A stretch of DNA of 64,000 nucleotides from Pseudomonas yamanorum (GTDB lineage: Bacteria; Pseudomonadota; Gammaproteobacteria; Pseudomonadales; Pseudomonadaceae): assembly GCF_013386765.1 (NCBI RefSeq), contig NZ_JACARE010000003.1, forward strand, positions 80,782 to 144,781, in the 5' to 3' direction. Positions 51,950 to 60,835 of the stretch are shown piece after piece. Numbering within the stretch: position 1 is the first letter of the stretch; every line of letters begins with the position of its first letter. Under the pieces are notes generated by a model. It made no database searches. It saw nothing but the letters and a program-made list of their open reading frames with translations, and was not told the DNA's origin. Both the position numbers and the translations under genes were made by a program.

Positions 51950-53257
51950 TCAACGGCTGCGCGTAATGCTCAGGCCCTTGAGCAGGCTCAGTGCCTGGGC
52001 CAACTGGTAATCGTCGTCCTGTGGCATCGGCTTGGCTTTGGAGCCGCTGCCGGTAGGCTGGTCGGCGCCGCCGTTGCCGTTGCCCAGGTGACCTTGCAGG
52101 TCGGCTTCCTTGTAGAACTCGCTGTCGGCCTCGTTGGTGATCTTGGCCTTGCGCACTTCGATGTCCGGCACGATGCCCTGGGCCTGGATCGAGCGACCAT
52201 TTGGCGTGTAGTACAGCGCCGTGGTGATCTTCAAGGCGCGCTCGTTGTTCAGCGGCAGCACGGTTTGCACCGAGCCTTTGCCGAAGCTGGTGGTGCCCAT
52301 CAGCACGCCGCGTTTCTGGTCTTGCAGGGCGCCGGCGACGATTTCCGAGGCCGAGGCGCTGCCGCCGTTGATCAGCACAACCATCGGCACGCCTTCGCTG
52401 AGGTCGTTGCCGGTGGCCGAGAAGCGCAGTTCGGAGTTGGCGATACGGCCCTTGGTGTAGACGATCAGGCCCTTGGTGATGAAGTGGTCGACCACTTCCA
52501 CTGCCGCCTGCAACACGCCGCCCGGGTTGTTACGCAGGTCGAGCACGATGCCGCTGAGTTTCTTGCCGTTGTCTTTACGCAGCTTGGCCAGGGCCTTGGC
52601 CACTTCGTCGCCGGTCTTGACCTGGAACTGGGTGATGCGGATGTAACCGTAGCCCGACTCCAGCAACTGGCTCTTCACGCTCTTGACCGTGATGGTGGCG
52701 CGGGTCAGCGTCACGTCGAACGGTGTACCGCCGTCGCGCACCAGGGTCAGGGTAATTTTCTGGCCGATCTTGCCGCGCATCTTGTCGACGGCTTCGGTCA
52801 TGGTCTGGCCGCGGGTCGGCTGGCCGTTGATCTTGACGATAAAGTCGCCGGCCTGGATGCCGGCCTTCGACGCCGGGGTGTCATCGATCGGCGAGACCAC
52901 CTTGATGTTGCCGTCGTCGGCACCGACTTCGATGCCCAGGCCACCGAATTCACCGCTGGTGCTTTCCTGCAGCTCCGCGAAATCTTCCGGGCCGAGGTAA
53001 GCGGAGTGCGGGTCAAGGTTGCTGAGCATGCCCTTGATGGCATTTTCCAGCAGGGTCTTGTCGTCCACAGGTTCGACATAGGCAGCCTTGATCCGGTCCA
53101 TGACCTCGGCAAAGGTGCGCAACTCGTCCAGCGGCAGCGGGGCCTTGGTGGTCGCGGCCGTGGCTGACTGGGCGGTCTGGTCGGCGAATGCCAAAGGCGC
53201 GCCGATCACCAGGGCGATCGTCAGGGCCAGCGATGTGAGGCGGGACAAATGCAGCAT
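51950..53257 (-). CDS. CtpA-like S41 C-terminal processing peptidase
   Basis: A 435-residue periplasmic serine protease of family S41. Signal peptide (LTSLALTIALVIGAPLAFA) ends near residue 26, a PDZ domain with GGLGIEVGADDGNIKVVSP spans about 85-165, and the catalytic domain holds VLDLRNNPGGVLQAAVEV, Ser in GGSASASEIVAGAL near 305 and Lys in TTSFGKGSVQTVLP near 330. ATG at 53257 has AGGAG about nine bases upstream and begins the signal peptide; the longer frame to 53407 does not. Sits between envC and yibQ, all same direction, probably a single operon. Confidence 0.93.
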   Translation of the reverse strand: MLHLSRLTSLALTIALVIGAPLAFADQTAQSATAATTKAPLPLDELRTFAEVMDRIKAAYVEPVDDKTLLENAIKGMLSNLDPHSAYLGPEDFAELQESTSGEFGGLGIEVGADDGNIKVVSPIDDTPASKAGIQAGDFIVKINGQPTRGQTMTEAVDKMRGKIGQKITLTLVRDGGTPFDVTLTRATITVKSVKSQLLESGYGYIRITQFQVKTGDEVAKALAKLRKDNGKKLSGIVLDLRNNPGGVLQAAVEVVDHFITKGLIVYTKGRIANSELRFSATGNDLSEGVPMVVLINGGSASASEIVAGALQDQKRGVLMGTTSFGKGSVQTVLPLNNERALKITTALYYTPNGRSIQAQGIVPDIEVRKAKITNEADSEFYKEADLQGHLGNGNGGADQPTGSGSKAKPMPQDDDYQLAQALSLLKGLSITRSR

Positions 53258-53288
53258 GTCGAACGAACTCCTAATGTAGATGCGACCC

Positions 53289-54593
53289 TTATCCTTGGGT
53301 GCGGCACCATTGTGCTGGGTCGCTCGGGCGGCCCTGCTGACGAATAGCGAAGTACAGCGCCGGAGTGTCCTGGCCACCACTGTTACCGACAGTGGAGATG
53401 GATTCACCGGCTTTTACAACATCACCTGCCGCTTTAAGCAAAGTTTGATTGTGGCCGTAAAGGCTCAAATAGCCATTACCGTGGTCAAGAATCACCAACA
53501 AACCTGCGCCACGCAGCCAATCGGCGAACACCACACGGCCGCCGTGAATGGCATGGACCTGGGTGCCGGCACCGGCACTGATCATCACACCGTCCCACTT
53601 GGCGCGGGTGTCATCGCCACGGGTTTCACCAAAGCGTGCCAGTAGTCGACCATCAACTGGCCATGGAAGTTTGCCTCGGGCCGAAGCAAAAGGTCCGCCG
53701 AAGGATTCGCCGGCGCTGGAAACCAGCGGGCCAGGGGCTGCGCGCGCCGGTTTACGCGGGGCCGGGGCGTCGGTGGTGGCGCTGGCGACTGCCTCGGCGG
53801 CCTCACGCTCGCGCTTTTTTTCGGCTTCCTGCTGGGCGATCAGCGCTTTTTGCCGCGCTTCTTCGGCCTCGCGGGCCTGGCGAGCCAGGGTTTCCTCGAT
53901 GGTTTTCAGGACTTTGGCCAGGTCGGCCTGGTCTTGCTCGCGATTCTTGAGCTTCGTGTCGCGGGCCTTTACGTCGTCGTTCAGCTTGGCCAGCGCTTGC
54001 TGGCGCTCCTTGCGCACCTTGTCCAGCTCGTCGCGCTGGCTGTCGAGGGCGCTTTTCTGGTCGAGCAACTGCGACTGCTGGTTGGCGATCTCGGTTTCGA
54101 CATTGGCCAACTGGCGCAGGGTCTCGTTGAAGCTTTTCAGTTGCTCCAGGCGGGCCTTGCTCAGGTAGTCGTAATAGGTAAGGGTGCGAGCGAATTTTTC
54201 CGGGTTCTGCTGGTTGAGCAGCAGCTTGAGGTATTCCTGGCGGCCGTTCTGGTAGGCGGCGCGGGCCTGGATCGCGATCAGGCGTTGCTGTTCAACGCGG
54301 GCGCTCTGGAGTTTTTTTTTCTCACCGTCGAGTCGCTCCAGTTCCGACTCGCTCTTCTTTAGTTCCTTTTGCAGCTCCTGGACCTGCTTCTCCAGCTTGC
54401 CCATCTCGGTTTCCGTGCCGCGCAGGTCTTTCTGCACACCGGATTTCTCTTCCTGGAGCTTGCCGAGCAGTTTCTTCAGCTCGGTAATGTCCTGACGCGT
54501 AGCGTCCAACTGTTGTTGGGTTTGTGCGCGCTCATCGGCAAACGCCGGTTGGAGCAGGCAGACAAGAGCGAGGGTAATCAAGGCGCGAAGCAT
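53289..54593 (-). CDS. envC: EnvC-like murein hydrolase activator (degenerate LytM)
   Basis: A 434-residue periplasmic protein that activates amidases at the division septum. Signal peptide MLRALITLALVCLLQPAFA, then long coiled coils (residues about 25-270, for example QQLDATRQDITELKKLLGKL), a linker rich in Ala/Pro, and a C-terminal LytM-like domain. The zinc site is degenerate: the HxGxD block reads AKWDGVMI while GYLSLYGHN is kept, so it is an activator rather than an enzyme, as in E. coli EnvC. ATG at 54593 begins the signal peptide. First gene of the envC-ctpA-yibQ cluster. Confidence 0.93.
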   Translation of the reverse strand: MLRALITLALVCLLQPAFADERAQTQQQLDATRQDITELKKLLGKLQEEKSGVQKDLRGTETEMGKLEKQVQELQKELKKSESELERLDGEKKKLQSARVEQQRLIAIQARAAYQNGRQEYLKLLLNQQNPEKFARTLTYYDYLSKARLEQLKSFNETLRQLANVETEIANQQSQLLDQKSALDSQRDELDKVRKERQQALAKLNDDVKARDTKLKNREQDQADLAKVLKTIEETLARQAREAEEARQKALIAQQEAEKKREREAAEAVASATTDAPAPRKPARAAPGPLVSSAGESFGGPFASARGKLPWPVDGRLLARFGETRGDDTRAKWDGVMISAGAGTQVHAIHGGRVVFADWLRGAGLLVILDHGNGYLSLYGHNQTLLKAAGDVVKAGESISTVGNSGGQDTPALYFAIRQQGRPSDPAQWCRTQG

Positions 54594-54739
54594 AGAGGCG
54601 GGCGACACCAGGGAAAGGGACGGCCTAGTATGCCCGGCCCACGCTGCAAAAAAAACGCCCAATTCGGCAAGGCAGGCAAGTTAGGTGCCGAGTGGCGGCA
54701 GTATGGCAAAAGGACATCCCTGAAGCCGCCTCCGAACCT

Positions 54740-54826
54740 TGTGGGAGCTGGCTTGCCGGCGATGCAGGCACCTCGGTGTTTCAGATACACCAGGTTGATG
54801 CTATCGCAGGCAAGCCAGCTCCCACA
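54740..54826. repeat. REPIN
   Basis: TGTGGGAGCTGGCTTGCCGG at the left and its complement ending CCAGCTCCCACA at the right, with a central spacer; between envC and gpmI. Confidence 0.88.
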
Positions 54827-54847
54827 GGATTACGTGGTGCTTCGGGG

Positions 54848-56374
54848 TCAGACCAGGATTGAGGTCCCGGTCATCTCTTTCGGCTTCTCCAGACCCATCA
54901 GCATCAACATGGTCGGTGCCACGTCGGCCAGCACGCCGCCGTCACGCACTTTCAGGTCGCGCTTGCCAACGTAGATGAACGGCACCGGCTCGGTGGTGTG
55001 GGCGGTGTGGGCCTGGCCGGTGGATTCGTCGGACATCTGCTCGCAGTTGCCGTGGTCGGCGGTGATCAGCGCTTCGCCGCCCACCTTGTCCAGGGCGTCG
55101 ACGATGCGGCCCACGCACAGGTCCAGGCATTCCACGGCTTTCACCGCCGCTTCCAGGTTGCCGCTGTGGCCCACCATGTCGCCGTTGGCGTAGTTGACCA
55201 CGATCACGTCATAACGCTGGTGCTCGATGGCGTCGACGATCTTGTCCGTGACTTCCGGGGCACTCATTTCCGGCTGCAGGTCGTAGGTGGCGACTTTTGG
55301 CGAGGGGATCAGGATGCGTTCTTCGCCCGGGAACGGTTCTTCACGACCGCCGGAGAAAAAGAAGGTCACGTGGGCGTATTTCTCGGTTTCGGCAATGCGC
55401 AGTTGGGTCTTGCCGTTTTTCGCCAGGTAATCCCCCAGCACGTTTTCCAGGCTGCCCGGGGCAAATGCAGACGGGGCCGGGATGTTGGCGGCGTATTGGG
55501 TCAGCATCACGAATTCGACTTTCGGCTGGCGGGCGCGCTGGAAGTCCTTGAAACCGTCATCGACAAACACATGGCTCAGCTCGCGGGCACGGTCGGCGCG
55601 GAAGTTCATGAACACCAGTGCGTCGCCGTCTTCGATCTTCACCGGCTCACCGATGGTGGTGGCCTTGACGAATTCGTCGCTCTCGCCACGGGCGTAGGCG
55701 GCTTCCAGGCCTTCCTGGGCGGTGGCGGCGTTGTATTCGGCCTGGCCGTCGGCGATCAGGTTGTAGGCCTGGGCCACGCGGTCCCAGCGGTTGTCACGGT
55801 CCATCGCGAAGTAACGGCCCACCAGGCTGGCGATGCGGCCTTTGCCGAGGGTCTTGAAGGTTTCGTCCAGCAGTTCGATGGAGGACTGGGCGCTTTTTGG
55901 CGGGGTGTCGCGGCCGTCGAGGAAGGCGTGCAGGTAGATCTTCTCGGCACCGCGCTTGAAGGCCAGTTCGGCCATGGCGATCAGGTGGTCCTGGTGGCTG
56001 TGGACGCCGCCGTCCGACAGCAGGCCCATGAAGTGCACCGCCTTGCCGGCCTTGACCGCTTTATCCACGGCCGCGCAGATGGTCGGGTTCTCGAAGAATT
56101 CGCCGTCGCGGATCGCTTTGGTCACGCGGGTGAAGTCTTGATATACCACTCGTCCGGCGCCGAGGTTCATGTGGCCGACCTCCGAGTTGCCCATCTGGCC
56201 GTCCGGCAGGCCAACATCCATGCCCGACCCGGAGATCAGGCCGTTCGGTACGGTAGCGCTCAGACGGTCCAGTACGGGCTTGCTGGCCGAGTACACAGCG
56301 TTGTCGTGGTGGCTTTCACTGTGTCCGAAGCCATCGAGAATTATCAGGACCAAAGGTTTAGGCGTAGTAGTCAT
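54848..56374 (-). CDS. gpmI: GpmI, cofactor-independent phosphoglycerate mutase
   Basis: A 508-residue Mn-dependent mutase interconverting 3- and 2-phosphoglycerate. [19 protein letters not shown] gives the metal Asp; the phospho-Ser is in [20 protein letters not shown] near residue 64; the C-terminal phosphatase-fold part carries [13 protein letters not shown] and [17 protein letters not shown] at 56374 has GAGAGGA as ribosome site; the longer frame to 56452 has no support. Length is standard (about 510). Confidence 0.98.
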   Translation of the reverse strand: MTTTPKPLVLIILDGFGHSESHHDNAVYSASKPVLDRLSATVPNGLISGSGMDVGLPDGQMGNSEVGHMNLGAGRVVYQDFTRVTKAIRDGEFFENPTICAAVDKAVKAGKAVHFMGLLSDGGVHSHQDHLIAMAELAFKRGAEKIYLHAFLDGRDTPPKSAQSSIELLDETFKTLGKGRIASLVGRYFAMDRDNRWDRVAQAYNLIADGQAEYNAATAQEGLEAAYARGESDEFVKATTIGEPVKIEDGDALVFMNFRADRARELSHVFVDDGFKDFQRARQPKVEFVMLTQYAANIPAPSAFAPGSLENVLGDYLAKNGKTQLRIAETEKYAHVTFFFSGGREEPFPGEERILIPSPKVATYDLQPEMSAPEVTDKIVDAIEHQRYDVIVVNYANGDMVGHSGNLEAAVKAVECLDLCVGRIVDALDKVGGEALITADHGNCEQMSDESTGQAHTAHTTEPVPFIYVGKRDLKVRDGGVLADVAPTMLMLMGLEKPKEMTGTSILV

Positions 56375-56525
56375 AGATCCTCTCGCGGCGGTAATGAATG
56401 AAGGCAATTGAAAAGGGAGTGGCAGTTTAAAGCGAAGTTCCGACCACGTCACCGCTTTACGGGGGTTGGCCGACCATGACGGCTGTGTATACTTACCGCC
56501 ATTTTAACGCCCTGGAACCTCCTTG

Positions 56526-56939
56526 ATGGTTGATCACCTGATTGCATTTGCCACTACCCACTATTTGCTCGCTGGTGCGTTCGTCGTACTGCTGGCGCTG
56601 CTGATCGCTCACGAAATGAGCCGCGGTGGCCGCAGCCTCAGCACGTCGGAGTTGACCGCTCTGGTCAACAAGGATGAGGCCGTAGTGGTGGACATTCGTC
56701 CCGCCAAGGATTTCGCCGCCGGTCACATTGTTGGCGCGCTGAACATTCCCCAGGACAAACTGATTTCGCGTCTGGCCGAGCTGGAAAAGTACAAGGCCAA
56801 GACCATCATCCTGGTCGATGCCCAGGGTCAGCACTCCGGCACCCACGCCCGCGAGATGCTGAAAACCGGCTTCAACGCCGCCAAACTGTCGGGTGGTATC
56901 TCCAGCTGGCGTGGCGATAACCTGCCGCTGGTGAAGTGA
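56526..56939 (+). CDS. Membrane-anchored rhodanese-like protein without active Cys
   Basis: A 137-residue protein: one N-terminal membrane segment (LLAGAFVVLLALLIAHEM, residues about 13-30) and a single rhodanese domain (VVDIRPAKDFAAGHIVGALN near 60). The active-site loop reads ILVDAQGQHSGTHA where Cys-x4-R/T is expected, so the catalytic Cys is missing and sulfurtransferase activity is unlikely; binding or structural role is inferred. ATG at 56526. Divergent from gpmI and followed by grxC after one base and then secB; this set is conserved in Pseudomonas. Confidence 0.88.
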   Translation: MVDHLIAFATTHYLLAGAFVVLLALLIAHEMSRGGRSLSTSELTALVNKDEAVVVDIRPAKDFAAGHIVGALNIPQDKLISRLAELEKYKAKTIILVDAQGQHSGTHAREMLKTGFNAAKLSGGISSWRGDNLPLVK

Positions 56940-56940
56940 T

Positions 56941-57195
56941 ATGAGCCAGGTTGTCGTTTATTCCAGCGATTATTGCCCTTATTGCATGCGGGCCAAGGCC
57001 TTGCTTGAGAAAAAGGGCATTGCCTTCGACGAGATCAAGGTTGATGGCAAGCCCCAGGTGCGCGCCGAGATGACCAGGAAAGCGGGACGCACTTCCGTGC
57101 CGCAGATCTGGATCGGTGACAAGCATGTCGGTGGATGCGATGACCTGTTCGCACTCGAGCGCGCCGGTAAACTGGATGCGCTGCTTCACGTCTGA
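56941..57195 (+). CDS. grxC: GrxC, glutaredoxin 3
   Basis: An 84-residue class I glutaredoxin that reduces disulfides using glutathione. Active site CPYC (SSDYCPYCMRAKALLEKKG, residues 11-18), the TSVP glutathione-binding loop in GRTSVPQIWIGDKHVGGCDD, and the GGCDDL end are typical. One base after the rhodanese gene and 42 bp before secB, so in one transcript. Confidence 0.97.
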   Translation: MSQVVVYSSDYCPYCMRAKALLEKKGIAFDEIKVDGKPQVRAEMTRKAGRTSVPQIWIGDKHVGGCDDLFALERAGKLDALLHV

Positions 57196-57237
57196 CTCAC
57201 AACCCCTAAAAGACCCCAAGATCACGAAGGATCTGCG

Positions 57238-57723
57238 ATGACTGACCAACAGAACACCGAAGCGGCAGCAGAAGAGGCTCAAGGCCCACAATTTTCCCTG
57301 CAGCGTATTTACGTACGCGACTTGTCGTTCGAAGCGCCAAAAAGCCCGGCCATCTTCCGTCAGGAATGGACCCCGAGCGTCGCGCTGGACCTGAACACCC
57401 GTCAAAAGGCCCTGGAAGGCGACTTCCACGAGGTCGTGCTGACCTTGTCGGTGACCGTCAAGAACGGCGAAGAAGTGGCCTTCATCGCTGAAGTGCAGCA
57501 GGCCGGTATCTTCCTGATCCAGGGCCTGGACGAAGCGTCCATGAGCCACACCCTGGGCGCGTTCTGCCCGAACATCCTGTTCCCGTATGCCCGTGAGACC
57601 CTGGACAGCCTGGTCACTCGTGGCTCGTTCCCGGCGCTGATGCTGGCTCCGGTGAACTTCGATGCCCTGTATGCGCAAGAGCTGCAGCGCATGCAACAGG
57701 AAGGTTCGCCAACGGTTCAATAA
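57238..57723 (+). CDS. secB: SecB, export chaperone
   Basis: A 161-residue tetrameric chaperone that holds preproteins unfolded for Sec[21 protein letters not shown] and the acidic groove [31 protein letters not shown] (two adjacent blocks) are diagnostic, ending [21 protein letters not shown] at 57238 follows GAAGGA. Last gene of rhodanese-grxC-secB, followed by a nested REPIN. Confidence 0.97.
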   Translation: MTDQQNTEAAAEEAQGPQFSLQRIYVRDLSFEAPKSPAIFRQEWTPSVALDLNTRQKALEGDFHEVVLTLSVTVKNGEEVAFIAEVQQAGIFLIQGLDEASMSHTLGAFCPNILFPYARETLDSLVTRGSFPALMLAPVNFDALYAQELQRMQQEGSPTVQ

Positions 57724-57747
57724 TTTCGAACCTGACGCAGAACTAAA

Positions 57748-57867
57748 TGTGGGAGCCGGTTTGTGTGGGAGCTGGCTTGCCTGCGATAGCATCACCGCGG
57801 TGTGACTGACACACCGAGGTGCTTGCATCGCGGGCAAGCCCGGCTCCCACACAAGCCCGCTCCCACA
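57748..57867. repeat. Nested REPIN pair
   Basis: An inner complete REPIN (TGTGGGAGCTGGCTTGCCTG ... GCTCCCACA) is flanked on both sides by truncated REP arms: TGTGGGAGCCGGTT before it and AAGCCCGCTCCCACA after it, in facing orientation. The outer pieces look like the two ends of an older REPIN into which the inner one was inserted. Confidence 0.75.
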
Positions 57868-57880
57868 TTTGTTATGTGCG

Positions 57881-58336
57881 TTACTTGAAACCGAGTTGCC
57901 GCCAACCTTCGTAAACGGCCACGGCCACGGTGTTGGACAGGTTCAAGCTGCGGCAGCCTTCGCGCATCGGCAGGCGCAGGCGGTGGCCGTCGGGCAGGGC
58001 GTCGAGCACGTCCGCCGGCAGGCCCCGGCTTTCCGGGCCGAACAGGAAGGCGTCGCCTTCGGCAAAGCTGGCATCATGGAACGGCCGCGAGCCCTTGGTG
58101 GTAAACGCGAACAACCGAGGGTGGTTCAGGCTTTCCAGGCAGCTGGCAAGGTCGGCGTGGCGTTGCAGAGTGGCGTACTCGTGGTAGTCCAGCCCGGCGC
58201 GGCGCAGGCGCTTGTCGTCCATGTCGAAGCCCAGCGGCTCGATCAAATGCAGGTGGCAGCCACTGTTGGCGCACAGCCTGATAACGTTGCCGGTATTCGG
58301 CGGAATTTCTGGTTGAAAAAGGATGACGTGAAACAT
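57881..58336 (-). CDS. trmL: TrmL, tRNA (cytidine/uridine-34) 2'-O-methyltransferase
   Basis: A 151-residue SPOUT methyltransferase modifying the wobble position of tRNA-Leu. FHVILFQPEIPPNTGNVIRL near the start, LFGPESRGLP near residue 100 and the trefoil-knot end RSLNLSNTVAVAVYEGWRQL are diagnostic. ATG at 58336 overlaps the divergent gene's ATG by two bases. The longer frame to 58603 is out of register with the conserved start. Confidence 0.96.
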   Translation of the reverse strand: MFHVILFQPEIPPNTGNVIRLCANSGCHLHLIEPLGFDMDDKRLRRAGLDYHEYATLQRHADLASCLESLNHPRLFAFTTKGSRPFHDASFAEGDAFLFGPESRGLPADVLDALPDGHRLRLPMREGCRSLNLSNTVAVAVYEGWRQLGFK

Positions 58337-58775
58337 GCACGGCTCCGAAGGCAAAGATGCGCTGCATTCTACCCCTGAAGAAGATCCCAGGCCGAAGCTT
58401 CTGCCACGGGTTTTAGGCTCGTTGGCGATTGTCGGCCTGATGGTGGGCCTGATGATCGGCCGGCTGACCACCCCAGACCCGGTTGAGCTGCAGCAGGTAG
58501 AGCCCGCCGCTGATGGCCTGGTGGTGTGGTTCAACAGCGAACCCAAGCTGCACGGCGAGCATATCGACGGCACCGTGGCGCTGTTGTTCGATGCGCTGGG
58601 CAAGGCTCAGGGTGGGCAACTGAAGGTCAATGACAAGGATGTGAACTGGCGCGTGCGCAAGACCGATGGCGGCTTGCTGCTGAACCTGGTGGCGGCTCGG
58701 CCGTTGCGCGGGGAATGGTCGGGGGAGAAGGTCGAAGGACGCTGGCGGTTGGAGATCCATCTCCGGGAGGAATAA
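58335..58775 (+). CDS. Unknown single-pass membrane protein
   Basis: A 146-residue protein with one membrane segment (LGSLAIVGLMVGLMIGRLT, residues about 27-45) and a periplasmic part of about 100 residues (GLVVWFNSEPKLHGEHIDGT and beta-rich GGLLLNLVAARPLRG). No family is recognised by me. It is divergent from trmL and its ATG overlaps that of trmL. It is followed directly by tandem hairpin repeats. Confidence 0.65.
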   Translation: MHGSEGKDALHSTPEEDPRPKLLPRVLGSLAIVGLMVGLMIGRLTTPDPVELQQVEPAADGLVVWFNSEPKLHGEHIDGTVALLFDALGKAQGGQLKVNDKDVNWRVRKTDGGLLLNLVAARPLRGEWSGEKVEGRWRLEIHLREE

Positions 58776-59060
58776 AAGAGGGAATCCCCGGCCTGCCTGT
58801 ACCAAGGTTCCCAAAACGGGCTGGGGCTATGGGCGAGTTGCCTCATAAGCCCCGGGTGTAAAGAAGGGAGTTCCCGGCCTGCCTGTACCAGGGCTCCCAA
58901 AACGGGGTGAAGCCAAAGGCTTCGGTGTTAAAGAGGGAATCCCCGGCCTGCCTGTACCGAGGTTCCCGAAACGGGTGTGGGGCGCGACGCGATCCGCATC
59001 AAGCACCCCGGGTGTAAAGAGGGGATTCTCGGCCTGCCTGTACCAAGGTCCCCGAAACTG
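58775..59060. repeat. Four tandem hairpin repeats (units of 70-86 bp)
   Basis: Units begin with AAAGAG at 58775, 58861, 58931 and 59016. Each has the constant loop word CGGCCTGCCTGTACC inside a stem: GGGAA/TTCCC in units 1 and 3, GGGAG/CTCCC in unit 2, GGGGA/TCCCC in unit 4, so stem changes are compensated. The sequences between units form further hairpins (for example GAAGCC/GGCTTC in unit 2). The plus-strand neighbour ends at 58775. Not the same as the REPIN family. Confidence 0.8.
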
Positions 59061-59128
59061 GGTAGTAACAGGGTTATTGCAGGGCGCGTGCCAGAATTGA
59101 AAAGTTGTGCCAAAAAATTTCTTCAGAA

Positions 59129-59165
59129 AGCGCAAAGCCCCGGAATACGGGGCTTTGGCGTTTTC
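59129..59165. terminator. Rho-independent terminator downstream of the tandem repeats
   Basis: CAAAGCCCCG and CGGGGCTTTG pair around loop GAATA, followed by GCGTTTT. It stops plus-strand transcription before ntrC. Confidence 0.85.
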
Positions 59166-59277
59166 AGCTTTTAATATTTATTTAACAAGGCATGTGTTTA
59201 AGGCGTTGGATGCGTGCGCGATGCCGGTTCGTGGTGCATTGAAGCGGTGCACGGTCGTTAGTCGGGTACAAAACAAA

Positions 59278-59368
59278 TGTGGGAGCTGGCTTGCCTGCGA
59301 TGGCGCTGTGTCAGTCGATACATTCAGTGACTGACACAGCGCCATCGCGGGCAAGCCCGGCTCCGACA
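59278..59368. repeat. REPIN
   Basis: TGTGGGAGCTGGCTTGCCTG with CGATGGCGC and the complementary right arm (GCGCCATCGCGGGC, ending GGCTCCGACA) with one substitution; between the terminator and ntrC. Confidence 0.88.
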
Positions 59369-59398
59369 TTAGATCTTCAGTGGATCAGGGATTAGTGA

Positions 59399-60835
59399 TC
59401 AGGCCTCATCACCTTCGTCATCATCCCCACCGTCGACCTTCATCCCCAGCTCCTTGATCTTGCGCGTCAGGGTATTGCGGCCCCAGCCCAGCAGCACGGC
59501 GGCGTCGCGACGACGACCGGCGGTATGCTTGAGGGCGGTTTCGATCATGATCCGCTCAAACGCCGGTACAGCGCTGTCCAGCAGGTTCGACTGGCCACGT
59601 GCCAAAGCCTGGTCGGCCCATTGGCGCAGCGCCTGCTCCCAGTTGGTCACCGGTGCCGAATCCTGAGGCAGGCTCAGCAGCTCCGGCGGCAGGTCGCTGA
59701 TATGCACTTCGCGCCCCGAAGCCATCACCGTGATCCAGCGGCAGGTGTTCTCCAGCTGACGTACGTTGCCCGGCCATGGCAGGTTCTTCAGGTATTCCTC
59801 GGTCTCGCTTTTCAGCAGCTTCGGCTCGACGGCCAGCTCCTGGGCGGCGCGGCTGAGGAAGTGACGGGCCAGGGTCGGGATGTCTTCGCGGCGGTCCGAC
59901 ATCCGGGGAATGTGGATACGGATCACGTTCAAGCGGTGAAACAAGTCTTCACGGAATTTCCCGGCATGCACCAGGGTTTCCAGGTTTTGGTGGGTCGCCG
60001 CGATAATGCGAACGTCGACCTTGACCGGCGTGTGCCCGCCTACCCGATAAAACTCGCCATCTGCCAGCACCCGCAGCAAGCGCGTCTGGGTGTCGGCGGG
60101 CATGTCGCCGATTTCATCGAGGAACAGCGTGCCGCCATCGGCCTGTTCAAAACGGCCACGGCGCAGGTTGGCCGCACCGGTGAACGCGCCTTTTTCATGG
60201 CCGAACAGTTCCGACTCCATCAGATCCTTCGGAATCGCCGCCATGTTCAGCGCGATAAACGGCGACGCCGCCCGTGGGCTGTGACGGTGCAGGGCGTGGG
60301 CCACCAGCTCTTTACCGGTACCCGACTCGCCGTTGATCAGCACGGTGATGTTGGAATGGCTCAAACGCCCAATGGCACGAAACACTTCCTGCATCGCTGG
60401 CGCTTCGCCGATGATTTCCGGGGTACGGGTCAGGGCTGGCGGAGCTTCCTGGTTCTGCTGCTCCTGGGCGTGCTGGTTGGCGCGTTTTACCAGCGCCACC
60501 GCTTCGTCCACGTCGAACGGTTTTGGCAGGTATTCAAAGGCGCCGCCCTGATAGGACGCGACAGCGCTGTCCAGGTCCGAGTGCGCGGTCATGATGATCA
60601 CCGGCAAGCGCGGGTGCTGCTCGCGAATCCGCGCCAGCAAGTCCAGGCCACTGGCGCCGGGCATGCGGATGTCGGAGATGATCACGTCGGGCTGCTGGCG
60701 AGCCAGGCGGCTCATCACCCCGTCGGCGCTGTCGAAGCTCTGGGTGGTCATGCCTTCCTGTTGCAAGGCTTTCTCCAGGACCCAGCGGATAGAACGGTCG
60801 TCATCGACGATCCAGACAGTTTCACTACGGCTCAT
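59399..60835 (-). CDS. ntrC: NtrC (GlnG), nitrogen regulator, sigma54 activator
   Basis: A 478-residue response regulator. Receiver domain with phospho-Asp in [11 protein letters not shown] (residue about 54), AAA+ domain with Walker A GESGTGKE near 171, the sigma54-contacting GAFTGA near 217, Walker [13 protein letters not shown], and a Fis-type helix-turn-helix [18 protein letters not shown] at the C-terminus with an acidic tail. It activates glnA and nitrogen uptake genes when phosphorylated by NtrB. The start overlaps ntrB by four bases. Confidence 0.98.
   Translation of the reverse strand: MSRSETVWIVDDDRSIRWVLEKALQQEGMTTQSFDSADGVMSRLARQQPDVIISDIRMPGASGLDLLARIREQHPRLPVIIMTAHSDLDSAVASYQGGAFEYLPKPFDVDEAVALVKRANQHAQEQQNQEAPPALTRTPEIIGEAPAMQEVFRAIGRLSHSNITVLINGESGTGKELVAHALHRHSPRAASPFIALNMAAIPKDLMESELFGHEKGAFTGAANLRRGRFEQADGGTLFLDEIGDMPADTQTRLLRVLADGEFYRVGGHTPVKVDVRIIAATHQNLETLVHAGKFREDLFHRLNVIRIHIPRMSDRREDIPTLARHFLSRAAQELAVEPKLLKSETEEYLKNLPWPGNVRQLENTCRWITVMASGREVHISDLPPELLSLPQDSAPVTNWEQALRQWADQALARGQSNLLDSAVPAFERIMIETALKHTAGRRRDAAVLLGWGRNTLTRKIKELGMKVDGGDDDEGDEA

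Noticed and set aside
58775-59060. Tandem repeats as a CRISPR array
   Set aside because: Units differ in length (70-86 bp), spacers are themselves related hairpins, only four units, and no cas genes.
58607-59135. Minus-strand frames over the tandem repeats (97, 102 and 61 codons)
   Set aside because: They translate the repeat unit in several phases (VQAGRGFP-like words repeated); no ribosome site; coding is unlikely.
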